Positions 19,654-27,334 of a stretch of 64,000 nucleotides of DNA are shown here, in pieces. The stretch spans positions 62,001 to 126,000 of the forward strand of contig NZ_RSEJ01000018.1 in NCBI RefSeq assembly GCF_009910675.1. The letters are read 5' to 3'. How positions within the stretch are numbered: position 1 is the first letter of the stretch; each line of letters begins with the position of its first letter. The DNA is from Photobacterium alginatilyticum. Its GTDB lineage: Bacteria; Pseudomonadota; Gammaproteobacteria; Enterobacterales; Vibrionaceae. The notes beneath the pieces were generated by a model. That model saw only the letters and a program-made list of their open reading frames with translations. It did not search any database and was not told the DNA's origin. The position numbers and the translations under genes were made by a program.

Positions 19654-19941
19654 TTGAGTACGAGAATAGTCAAAGAGTCTTTGAGAGCAACCGTGGAGTT
19701 GTGTGCACTATTGTTCATACTTTCTATAGGGTAATGTAAGTCCAATGTCCCTGCCGTCTCTCCTATGTAGGAAGCTTATCAGCTGTGACATTTCTGATTG
19801 GGGACAACACAAGTCTATTCACATGTACATTTTAAAAGTAGGCTTTTTAACTCGGAAAGGGGGGAAGCGGAAGTTAAGTGTTCACGTTCAGCCTGAATAG
19901 GTGTTCAACTTCGCCGGAATACGCACTAAACCGACAAGCAC

Positions 19942-20048
19942 GATTAGAAAATGTATCGTAAAATCACATGAACAGCATGTGAGTGAGCTTTGGCTCTAAA
20001 TGGTTTTGGGGCAAAAGCTTGTCAAACCGCCATCAAAAACCGTTTGTC
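19942..20048 (+). repeat. Dispersed cargo-border repeat, copy C (full)
   Basis: GATTAGAAAATGTATCG at 19942, then GAGCTTTGGCTCTAAATG at 19985 (43 nt on) and GGGGCAAAAGCTTGTCA at 20008 (23 nt on). Copy D has exactly the same spacings and copy I differs by 2 nt in the first. Contains CACATG-5 nt-CATGTG upstream of GAGCTTT. A weak CAAAC/GTTTG stem follows. Confidence 0.75.
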
Positions 20049-20104
20049 CCCTCACTTGATCTCTACCTCTTTCCTTAAGTCTTTAGCCGCAATCCCTCGA
20101 TAGG

Positions 20105-20276
20105 ACACTTCTATACTTTCAAAAAGGTATAGAATAGCCATAAAAATAAATTCTATACACCATTTGACACGCTTTTAAGTTTAACCTATGATTCCAGTCA
20201 TAGAATGATATAGATATCTTATAGAAGTTGCTTCTATGTCCAATCTAGTTCCATTTTGTATCTTATAGGAGGTTAT
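20105..20276 (+). promoter_or_regulatory. TATAGAA-rich control region upstream of the DUF1413-like gene
   Basis: The motif TATAGAA or its complement TTCTATA occurs at least five times in 150 bp (near 20110, 20127, 20151, 20208 and 20221, and in CTTCTATGTCC), partly as inverted pairs. This looks like a multi-site operator, perhaps for the gene it precedes. AGGAGG at 20267-20272 is the ribosome site. Confidence 0.5.
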
Positions 20277-20672
20277 ATGGCTATAGAACTACTCATTAGG
20301 CTCAGTGGTGAAGACTTATCTCATGTTACGCTGCTCGCAAATAAGCTAGGAGTATCTATTGAAGAGGCATTAAGTTTGTCTCTTCAAAATCAGGTTAAAG
20401 CGCAAGTAGCGAAAGATGAGGAGGTGAAAAAGGTGGATCAAAGTCGCTTAATGAACGCAGCATTGCATAATGCATTTATGTTAGATGAGGGCGCTGAGTT
20501 TTCTCTTACAGAATTACTTGGTGAAGCGTGGGCTCAAGTGGAGAGCCCTAGAGCTTTTGGTCGTAGTTTCAGAAAAGAGTTAGAATCACTGGAAATTGGT
20601 CTGTTATCACATAAGACAGTAGATAATAAGGCTATTTATAAGCGGACAGACAGAGGTGAAAAACCGGAGTAA
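20277..20672 (+). CDS. DUF1413-like small protein
   Basis: 131 residues from ATG 20277, chosen over an in-frame ATG 21 bp upstream because AGGAGG lies just before it. The N-terminal part (ELLIRLSGEDLSHVTLLANKLG) looks ribbon-helix-helix-like. The C-terminal part, FSLTELLGEAW...AFGRSFRKELE...YKRTD, matches the pattern of DUF1413 domains, found in small mobile-element proteins. A predicted DNA-binding half plus repeated upstream TATAGAA motifs suggest an autoregulator or an antitoxin without a visible toxin. A hairpin follows at 20715. Confidence 0.6.
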   Translation: MAIELLIRLSGEDLSHVTLLANKLGVSIEEALSLSLQNQVKAQVAKDEEVKKVDQSRLMNAALHNAFMLDEGAEFSLTELLGEAWAQVESPRAFGRSFRKELESLEIGLLSHKTVDNKAIYKRTDRGEKPE

Positions 20673-20714
20673 AAGCCTTAATTCACTTAACAGTCGCTCT
20701 ATGCACCACGAACG

Positions 20715-20737
20715 AAGGTCTGCCAGTTGCAGACCTT
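20715..20737 (+). terminator. Hairpin after the DUF1413-like gene
   Basis: AAGGTCTGC-5 nt-GCAGACCTT, a perfect 9-bp stem followed by a short TC-rich run. Probable terminator. Confidence 0.65.
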
Positions 20738-20762
20738 CTTCGTTGTTCAGCGCAGAAATTGA

Positions 20763-20874
20763 GATTAGAAAATATATAGCGAATTGTCATTCACGTACTG
20801 TGAATGAGCTTTAACTCTAACGCGAAAAGGGGCAGAAACTCGCTAGAACAAAGACAGGTTTGATGTCCTTGTTC
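20763..20874 (+). repeat. Dispersed cargo-border repeat, copy D (full)
   Basis: GATTAGAAAATATATAGCG at 20763, GAGCTTTAACTCTAACG at 20806 (43 nt) and GGGGCAGAAACT at 20829 (23 nt). It is followed by a hairpin GAACAAAGACA/TGTCCTTGTTC with one mismatch (20846-20874). Contains ATTCAC-5 nt-GTGAAT before GAGCTTT. Confidence 0.78.
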
Positions 20875-20913
20875 AAGTTAGGTGTATAAAGCCCGATGGA
20901 ACGAAGAGGTCTG

Positions 20914-21558
20914 TTAAGTATCGCACTTTACTGCTCGCTCATTTGCCCATTTATTAGCAACCCGAATTACTGTACGACCTGATACATTAGTCAGTTTGGC
21001 CGTATCACTAATGCTTAGCTTATTGACAACTCGTAGCTGATAGATTTTTTCATGTAGTTCTAAGTCTGCCTGTCTTCCTCGGTATTTTCCTTCCTCTTTG
21101 GCTTTCTTTATTCCTTCAGCCTGTCGGCGGCGACGGTCTTGGTAATCTTTTCTCGCGATAGCAGCTAACATATCCATCATCATGCTATTTATTGCCTTGA
21201 TCATCGATCCAGTAAATTCATCAGTGATTTGAGGTGAGAAAGCAATATGACTGGTTGGCAAATCCAGACTAATTACTTTGAGTTCTTTCTCGTGCAACAT
21301 TTCTTTTAATGCAAACCAGCTTTTCTCATCCAGACGAGAAAGCCTATCAATTTGCTCAATGATGATTGCATCACCAATTGCAGCATCATCAAGTAATCGG
21401 AGCAGTTCTGGTCTTTGTAATGAAGCTCCCGATTCATTCTCAATATACCAACCTGCTATTCGGAAGCCTTTTTGCTGTACAAACTCCTGCAATGCTCTTT
21501 GTGCTCGCTTTGCATTTTGATCAGAGGTTGATGCTCTTAAGTAACCAAAGATGTACAT
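20914..21558 (-). CDS. Serine recombinase (resolvase/invertase family)
   Basis: 214 residues. The N-terminal catalytic domain shows YLRASTSDQNA with the nucleophile Ser near residue 10, the IIIEQIDRLSRL motif with Arg residues (about 66-77), and a long E-helix. A C-terminal helix-turn-helix follows (KLSISDTAKLTNVSGRTVIRV, about 180-200). The size fits Tn3-type resolvases and invertases. Three related direct repeats lie just upstream (21570-21663) and could be its res site. It may serve to resolve or rearrange cargo inside the island; no transposase of its own is next to it. Confidence 0.85.
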   Translation of the reverse strand: MYIFGYLRASTSDQNAKRAQRALQEFVQQKGFRIAGWYIENESGASLQRPELLRLLDDAAIGDAIIIEQIDRLSRLDEKSWFALKEMLHEKELKVISLDLPTSHIAFSPQITDEFTGSMIKAINSMMMDMLAAIARKDYQDRRRRQAEGIKKAKEEGKYRGRQADLELHEKIYQLRVVNKLSISDTAKLTNVSGRTVIRVANKWANERAVKCDT

Positions 21559-21569
21559 AATTCTCTCAA

Positions 21570-21663
21570 AGTGACATTTAAGTTATGATCTAACGCAGTG
21601 TGACAAATAGGTTATGACAAATATAGCTTTCGTGTCAATTTTAGCATGTGACCTATAGGTATA
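21570..21663. promoter_or_regulatory. Res-like direct repeats upstream of the resolvase
   Basis: Three related units: GTGACATTTAAGTTATGA (21571), GTGACAAATAGGTTATGA (21600) and GTGACCTATAGGTATACT (21648). The first two agree at most positions. Arrays of subsites just upstream of a resolvase gene are typical of res, which also acts as operator. By-eye assignment. Confidence 0.5.
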
Positions 21664-22056
21664 CTCCAAAGTCACAGCGTTTTATTTGAACAAAAAACGA
21701 TTAATCGTATCGATGCCTAAAGAGTCGTAATTCCGTTAGCCCTTACAGGACTTGGCTTGAGAGCCAGCTATGGATTTTCTGCTGAAATGGGCAACAAACC
21801 CGTTTTAGTACTTCAACAAAGCCCCTTATTCCAGACGATCTTCATGTTACGCAATGATATTGAACATGATGCATATTGGGTTTAGAATGCTTTTGCTGGA
21901 ATTTAATCGTTTTTGAAATGTTTCAGTATGGAGACTTGAGGCGCTGGCGCCTTAACGTGGCTGGTTTGGACCAATAGTTCCTATAGGCCGGAATCTACTA
22001 TCTTACGAAGACTTCTGATTTTACTAGAAAATACTCAATTGAAAAGGACGGTTGCG
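21664..22056. other. Intergenic region, no gene seen
   Basis: About 390 bp with no credible ORF. GGCGCTGGCGCC (21940-21951) is a palindrome of unknown meaning. It should contain the promoter of the secreted protein that follows. Confidence 0.4.
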
Positions 22057-22485
22057 ATGAATGTCAAAGGAAAAATAATATCAGTAATAGCTTTGTCGAT
22101 TATTAGCTCATTTGCTTTTGCGGCAAATGGGTTAAACGATGCAGTTGATCTTGGTTATGTTGATGCGGCACGAAGTTGTGTGGATTGTGGTTCAGGGGCG
22201 ATTGTTGATAAAGGTTATGTGGCTAGCCAACCTTATTGCACTAATAATAATGAGTTTTATCTACCTGTCACAAGTAAAGTGATAAGTAGTCATAACTATA
22301 TTGTTTATCTGACCGACACCATTAAACACCAGAAAACACAACGTAAAACCTTTACTGGTGCACAACTGAAAGGTGCGAATTATTCCAATCTGCTGAGTAT
22401 CGGCGGTGAAGCTATTAATGCAAATGCGATAAGGCTACAGTTGTCTGATAATGAACTAGTATTTGTAGGCACATGCCAGAACTAA
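22057..22485 (+). CDS. Secreted protein of unknown function
   Basis: 142 residues from ATG 22057, preferred over a TTG 18 bp upstream because AAGGACGG precedes it. A classic Sec signal (MNVKGK, hydrophobic core, cleavage after AFA) is followed by a mature part with CVDCGSGAI, YC and a final GTC, so four Cys in an exported protein, likely two disulfides. No family recognised. It stands alone between the resolvase and a convergent membrane gene. Confidence 0.7.
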   Translation: MNVKGKIISVIALSIISSFAFAANGLNDAVDLGYVDAARSCVDCGSGAIVDKGYVASQPYCTNNNEFYLPVTSKVISSHNYIVYLTDTIKHQKTQRKTFTGAQLKGANYSNLLSIGGEAINANAIRLQLSDNELVFVGTCQN

Positions 22486-22744
22486 AATAAAATGCAAAGT
22501 GAGCATTGATTGAAAATGTGAATTGACATGAATACAGTTTAATTTTATCAATGCCCACCTGGAATACGTCACTGTGGTAATTGTTGTGTATATCGGCAAC
22601 GTGGAAAAGACGAACAGCTATAAAATTGCACCGGCCATTTTCCACTCCTACAAATCTTCAATATCACCAGAGAACCAATAATATAAACCAACCAAAGCAG
22701 TGATGATGACTATCGTTAAGTTGAGGCTGACCAACTGGAGCAGC

Positions 22745-23695
22745 TTAAATGAGAATGCACTTAAAACGATTTCGGAGCTCATCACTGGCCTCATCGGTAA
22801 ATGAGTATTTCGACTTGCTGCCATTTACGCGAGGCGCTTCAATTGAAAGAAGGCTATCATCCCTCAATTGTGAGAAAAGTCGCTTGGTGTTAGAACTGCC
22901 GTCGCTAAGCGTTATTTTGCAGCCACTCGAAGTGGGCGTGGTACAGCGTGAATCAATGGAACGGTCTGTGAAGTTAAATGTGACCACTCCTCTCCAATTC
23001 GTTTTCTCATCCGGTGACTTCGTATAGTGGTCAAGATCCATGAATTTAAAGTAGCTCTCATATGGGCTGGCTCGAACTAACAATGAAAGGCGGCCTGATG
23101 TAAGATCCGTGATATAGCCAGCCTCGTCACGGTCAAATTGTGCCGAGCAACCAGCACGACCTGTGTCAAATCTAACCTCGACGTTTCGTTCGGCTATCTC
23201 CTTAGCGATATCAACTATACCCTCAATAGAATTAGCCTCATCAAGGCTTTTAGCCAAATCAGGGTAAACTGCCTCTAACTCAGAACTCTCATTTACAACT
23301 TTGGCGACACGGAGCCTATCGGTCATGTTTAGAGAGTCCTTATTGTTGTTAAGTACTGTCAGTAATTCGAATATTACTTCTCTATCCTTATCAGCCTTTG
23401 CAAAGGCTTTCTGAGCCTCCTCTTGAAACCTCTCACTCTCTTTCTGAAAATGGTCACTTTGCTCTTGGTACCGCTCGCTATTGTTCCTAGCACGTTGCTT
23501 GTCAAGGTCGCCTTGATAGGTCAGATACAATCCAAGCGCTCCCCCAATTAGAACTAAAAACATGGCCACATAGCCTGGTTTAGTGACTTCCTTTCTACCA
23601 GTGCTCTGATTGGGAGATGTGAACTCGAAAATCCAAGCTCCAGCAAAGGTTGTCCCGAACGTGATAACCCAAACTATGTACTTTAGCCATTCCAT
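22745..23695 (-). CDS. Membrane-anchored coiled-coil protein, unknown
   Basis: 316 residues. Two membrane spans near the N-terminus (about 5-25 and 43-63) are followed by a coiled coil rich in Gln and Glu (RYQEQSDHFQKESERFQEEAQKAF, about 75-105), then a soluble C-terminal domain with three Cys and no recognised motif. AGGG precedes ATG 23695. It is transcribed in the same direction as the GIY-YIG/recombinase operon upstream but 200 bp away. The layout (membrane anchor, coiled coil, soluble head) recalls sensors or effectors of membrane-acting defence systems, but no function can be named. Confidence 0.65.
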   Translation of the reverse strand: MEWLKYIVWVITFGTTFAGAWIFEFTSPNQSTGRKEVTKPGYVAMFLVLIGGALGLYLTYQGDLDKQRARNNSERYQEQSDHFQKESERFQEEAQKAFAKADKDREVIFELLTVLNNNKDSLNMTDRLRVAKVVNESSELEAVYPDLAKSLDEANSIEGIVDIAKEIAERNVEVRFDTGRAGCSAQFDRDEAGYITDLTSGRLSLLVRASPYESYFKFMDLDHYTKSPDEKTNWRGVVTFNFTDRSIDSRCTTPTSSGCKITLSDGSSNTKRLFSQLRDDSLLSIEAPRVNGSKSKYSFTDEASDELRNRFKCILI

Positions 23696-23894
23696 AATAA
23701 AGCCCTATAAGTAAGAGTGCCGATTTGAAATTTTATTGGGTGTTTCTATTTAGTTGCGGTGTACGACCTATCCATACTACTTGAGGATAGTGCTCAACAG
23801 GCCAAAACTGCGTCGCTTGATCAAATATTCTGGAGCTATCAGATAGCATCGTGGAGATTCGTAATCTGTCGCCATATTCCAACGTGTCCCACTA

Positions 23895-24365
23895 TCAAAA
23901 AGAGTTGTATTTTTTAGACATTACTTGATCAAAATTATATTTTTCTACTACCTCACTAATATCTTTACGCTCATAGTGGATACCACAGTATTCCCAGTCA
24001 TCTTCAATTAAATTTCTAAGGCAATCTAAGTAGACATCAGCCAGGTCATGGCCACCATAATGCTGATGAGGAACTTCTAGTTCTAGTGCACCATCCTCAG
24101 TCACTATGTTAAAAAACTCTCTTTGATCATTTATTCGATGCCCCCTCATACGATAGTGTGCGACCCTTTCAGCTTCTCGCATATCCTTAACTGCCCATAG
24201 GTACTTAATATACATTGGCTGTGCTGTACCCGTAGTATGAAGTTGTTGCCGCCTTGTAATAGGATCTTTAGAAAAGCCTATTTTAATCTCATTAGGGTTA
24301 TTTTCATTTACGAACAAATAGATATATCCATATCCTTGAAACTCTTGAGGGAGTTGAACGCTCAT
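23895..24365 (-). CDS. GIY-YIG / T5orf172-type nuclease-like protein
   Basis: 156 residues from the ATG at 24365 (an in-frame GTG lies 12 bp upstream). GYGYIYLFVN, then IKIGFSKDPITRRQQLH and REFFNI match the GIY-YIG superfamily T5orf172 layout: the first Tyr pair, a KIG strand, an Arg helix and a downstream Glu. It is probably a nicking or cutting nuclease. It is the last gene of a tight run with a degenerate recombinase and two small membrane proteins, 105 bp after the second of these. In an island, a nuclease here could act in defence or in recombination. Confidence 0.68.
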   Translation of the reverse strand: MSVQLPQEFQGYGYIYLFVNENNPNEIKIGFSKDPITRRQQLHTTGTAQPMYIKYLWAVKDMREAERVAHYRMRGHRINDQREFFNIVTEDGALELEVPHQHYGGHDLADVYLDCLRNLIEDDWEYCGIHYERKDISEVVEKYNFDQVMSKKYNSF

Positions 24366-24470
24366 ATTGTTTCTCACTTTGATTTTTGGCTTGATGCCGC
24401 TAAGTGTTCTACGATTTTCTGACCTTTATCACCCATGATGGCAATGCCAAAATTGACAATCTTGAGTCCA

Positions 24471-24632
24471 CTAATTCTTAGAGTTTACGATCAATGTGAC
24501 GAGTACCATCATCCCTGCCGCCAATAAAGTTACCCCAACTCTGATAGATGGTATTTGAGCAAAGCTTTTCCATACCCAAAAACTAGTGATAATACAGAGT
24601 ATCCAGTTAAAAGCTTTTCTGCGTGCAGTCAT
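24471..24632 (-). CDS. Small two-span membrane protein, 53 residues
   Basis: ATG at 24632 has TTGGAG upstream; longer in-frame extensions lack a ribosome site. MTARRKAFNWILCI is followed by a second hydrophobic stretch (VGVTLLAAGMMVLVTLIV). It lies 14 bp after the stop of the preceding small gene. No family recognised. Confidence 0.55.
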   Translation of the reverse strand: MTARRKAFNWILCIITSFWVWKSFAQIPSIRVGVTLLAAGMMVLVTLIVNSKN

Positions 24633-24646
24633 TTTCCCACTCCAAT

Positions 24647-24838
24647 TTACTTCGGGTAATGACCAGTCACGACGACATACCCGATAGATTTTATTAGCGG
24701 CCAGCTTAGTAATACTGCTGCGGAACCAGCAAAAGCTAACGGCCAAAGTGAACCTAACAATTCAACCAACAGCCCACCAAATACAATGGATACAAAGCCC
24801 ATGAACCACTTCTGCCATTGCGACTTAAACGCCCACAT
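24647..24838 (-). CDS. Small two-span membrane protein, 63 residues
   Basis: ATG at 24838 with AGGATAGGA upstream, 4 bp after the recombinase-like stop. Residues MWAFKSQWQKW precede two hydrophobic spans (FMGFVSIVFGGLLVELLG and LAFAGSAAVLLSWPL). It is part of a compact operon 25529-23895. Function unknown. Confidence 0.55.
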   Translation of the reverse strand: MWAFKSQWQKWFMGFVSIVFGGLLVELLGSLWPLAFAGSAAVLLSWPLIKSIGYVVVTGHYPK

Positions 24839-24842
24839 ATTC

Positions 24843-25529
24843 CTATCCTTCTTTTGGAAACTTAACTCTGCCATAAATAGATTTGAATACACCTTCTAAC
24901 TCGTGTTCGGTTGGCCGTACCTTTCGATCAAGAGTCGATTTACTTTGAATGCCGCTAATAGCTTGTAAATCGCTATAACCACAGCCAAGATCCCACATCT
25001 GTTTGATCCAACTATCCCTTAATGTGCTTGGTGTTACTCCCTGAAGCGATGTTTTTGCTATAAACCGTTTTAGCATTTCAGTCATCGATCGTGGCTGATA
25101 GTAAGTAGTTCCATTTCGCAGGCTGCCAGTAACAGCAAACGGCTCACCTCGGTCATTACGAAAAAAAGCTGTGTCGGGTGATAATCCACGGTATGAAGAT
25201 AGGTTACTCACACCAATAGATTTTCCTATCCTCCATTCAACATAAGATTCAAACACTTGTAGTATGTGATCACTTGTTTGGAGTTCTCTGGCAACGCCAT
25301 TGTAAGCCACATGTTTGGGTAGCACCCAAACCTTAAAGAATTCACCGCTTTGATGCATAACATGTTCTAACTTAAGCTTAGATAGCTCAATAGGCAATAA
25401 TCCCCAATACAACCCACCCATTAATAGCGCAACATTTCGATGAGCGTATTCACCATAGCTGTTGGCATTAATAAGTTCTTGTACATCTCTTTCATTCAGC
25501 AACTTCTCAATTGGCATCACAAGCTTCAT
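24843..25529 (-). CDS. Degenerate tyrosine recombinase (catalytic residues lost)
   Basis: 228 residues that follow the fold of a phage integrase catalytic domain: GLYWGLLPIELSKLKLEHV corresponds to the first Arg region, STLRDSWIKQMWDLGCGYSDLQAISG to the HxLR and box II region. The first catalytic Arg is replaced (GLLPIEL), the His of HxxR is Ser (STLR), and no nucleophile Tyr follows SGIQSKSTLDRKV. It is therefore probably a DNA-binding relic or a repurposed partner rather than an active enzyme. It heads a four-gene operon with two small membrane proteins and a GIY-YIG protein, with gaps of 4, 14 and 105 bp. Confidence 0.65.
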   Translation of the reverse strand: MKLVMPIEKLLNERDVQELINANSYGEYAHRNVALLMGGLYWGLLPIELSKLKLEHVMHQSGEFFKVWVLPKHVAYNGVARELQTSDHILQVFESYVEWRIGKSIGVSNLSSYRGLSPDTAFFRNDRGEPFAVTGSLRNGTTYYQPRSMTEMLKRFIAKTSLQGVTPSTLRDSWIKQMWDLGCGYSDLQAISGIQSKSTLDRKVRPTEHELEGVFKSIYGRVKFPKEG

Positions 25530-25763
25530 GTTGTATTTGTTTCATATGGTCATATTACAACACAACCCTTTACCATGCAATTTAATGTTGTATTTTCGTA
25601 TATATGAAATTTACAACAACACTTGCACAGCAAAAGTTAGATATCTTGACTGAAAGGTAGTGATGTTAGGTCATGGTGGGAATGTTGCCAGGTGGCTTGG
25701 TACATAAGGGGGAAGCATGCAAACGCGTTGTTGTCGGATAGGCGACACCTGTTACACTAGTAC

Positions 25764-26606
25764 TTATACGTAAATAGGCCGATACCGATGCTTTAACTCT
25801 TCTATTGTCGTACCGAGTACACTAGCGCATTCAGCGAAATCTAAAGGTGGGCAAGCCGATAGAAGTGATTTTGCATCTGACTTATCGGGCAGTTCAAATC
25901 TCAACATGCCTCCATATCTTTTGCGATTTTGTTTACTCACAAACTCGCCGCTAATGTCAGGAAATGCAATCAAAAAGCAACTAATCTCTATAAGAAGCTG
26001 ATCTGTAAGAAGTAGGGTCTGTTCCGTTAGGTCAATCAACTTACATAGCTTTTCTCGACCAAGAGCATTAATCAGTTGTTCAGTATTTAAACCTATTCCC
26101 ATAAGCCCATTTAATTGCGGTGCTACACTACGTTTTTCATTAGTTAGTAACTGCCACTGTTGTACAACATTGTGAAAGTTCCTAAATAAAGTATCGATGT
26201 ACTCGATACGGATCCACTTATGTTCTTCCAAGTTGTTCAAAGAAATTTGATCTGCAAGGAAGGATAAATCAACAGGATTGAATTGAGGGATAATCGGCGT
26301 ACTTGCTAACGGAGGTATTGCTAGTGCTCGCTGAATAGGGTGCGACTGTATTTTTCCGTAATAATTAGTTTTAATTGCCATTAAAGAACTACGTATTTGA
26401 TTCGCTGATAACAGCGTTTGATTAAGAACTTTGATTTTATGGATGTCAGCTTTTACATCCTCTGAATAACGGATAGCATAGAATGAAGTTTTTAGCCCTA
26501 CAAACGCTGAAATTCCTAATGTTCCGATTGGGAAAATATAATCTTTAAATACATTCGACTTTAGTCCGTTGATAGCTTCTACTACCAAATCCACATCACT
26601 AGACAC
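25764..26606 (-). CDS. Protein of unknown function, about 280 residues
   Basis: The open frame extends to a TTG at 26675, but a GTG at 26606 with AGAGGA upstream is a better start. One hydrophobic segment (YIFPIGTLGISAFVGL, near residue 25 of the short form) is followed by a mostly helical soluble region and a C-terminal FAECASVLGTTIEELKHRY stretch that looks like a small helical domain. No family recognised. It is divergent from the umuDC operon. Confidence 0.55.
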   Translation of the reverse strand: MSSDVDLVVEAINGLKSNVFKDYIFPIGTLGISAFVGLKTSFYAIRYSEDVKADIHKIKVLNQTLLSANQIRSSLMAIKTNYYGKIQSHPIQRALAIPPLASTPIIPQFNPVDLSFLADQISLNNLEEHKWIRIEYIDTLFRNFHNVVQQWQLLTNEKRSVAPQLNGLMGIGLNTEQLINALGREKLCKLIDLTEQTLLLTDQLLIEISCFLIAFPDISGEFVSKQNRKRYGGMLRFELPDKSDAKSLLSACPPLDFAECASVLGTTIEELKHRYRPIYV

Positions 26607-26894
26607 CTTTATTCCTCTATCTTTGGTTACCGCGATCCTATCGACACAATACGGGCATGAGAAAAAATAAGTCAAATTATGCGCTAGTGAACTGAGACGT
26701 CAATCCGTTGAAGCATGAAAAGTGAAGTGGCAAATTATTGTTAGCACACCAGATAGAAGTGACGGTGCAATGTCACCGCTACCTGGCTTCCGTTTTAGCA
26801 TGCTAAAAAATGTGCGCTTTGTTGGCCACGGCCCCCTTGTTAACAGTCGTATTTCTGCCTCATATAGTTTGCCTCTGTACGTTGATCGGGTAAA

Positions 26895-26920
26895 CTTAAC
26901 TGTATATTTGTACAGTTAAG
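26895..26920 (+). promoter_or_regulatory. LexA (SOS) box upstream of umuD
   Basis: CTTAACTGTA-6 nt-TACAGTTAAG, a perfect 10-bp inverted repeat containing CTGT-8 nt-ACAG, the LexA consensus. It ends 6 bp before the umuD ATG, so LexA would block initiation. Confidence 0.92.
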
Positions 26921-26926
26921 TTGATT

Positions 26927-27334
26927 ATGAAAGTGATCCCCCTCGCGGCCAGTGCCGGTATCACAGGCTTTGAAAGCCCCGCGGCAGACTATACCCAGCT
27001 GCCTTTGTCTCTCGATGAACTCTTGATTGAGCACCCCAGTGCGACTTTCGTCGGTCGTGCCTGCGGTGACTCCATGACTGGAGTCGGTATATTCGATCAA
27101 GATTTGCTAATCGTTGATCGTCACGTCAAGCTGCAGAACCAAGATGTCATTGTGGCCAATATAAATGGCGAGTTTGTCTGCAAAATTCTCGATACCGACC
27201 GCCGACTGCTGTTATCAGCCAACCAGGCATATCAGCCCGTACCCATTATGGAGTTCGATCAGTTTTCTGTTGAAGGGGTTGTGATCCGCTCCGTTCGCTT
27301 TCACCGCTTAAGCCCGGTCCTATGTTCGCCCTAG
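26927..27334 (+). CDS. umuD: UmuD-like Pol V accessory protease
   Basis: 135 residues from ATG 26927. The S24 peptidase features are visible: catalytic Ser in CGDSMTG and Lys in FVCKIL, and the SPAADY segment that follows the self-cleavage site (ITGFESPAADY). In the family, RecA-stimulated cleavage gives UmuD', which activates the UmuC polymerase. The LexA box lies directly upstream and umuC overlaps its end by 13 bp. A Thr-Gly or Ala-Gly cleavage bond would replace the Cys-Gly of E. coli. Confidence 0.92.
   Translation: MKVIPLAASAGITGFESPAADYTQLPLSLDELLIEHPSATFVGRACGDSMTGVGIFDQDLLIVDRHVKLQNQDVIVANINGEFVCKILDTDRRLLLSANQAYQPVPIMEFDQFSVEGVVIRSVRFHRLSPVLCSP

Noticed and set aside
22415..22645. 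76-codon minus ORF behind the secreted protein
   Set aside because: Overlaps the end of a well-supported gene on the other strand and has no ribosome site.
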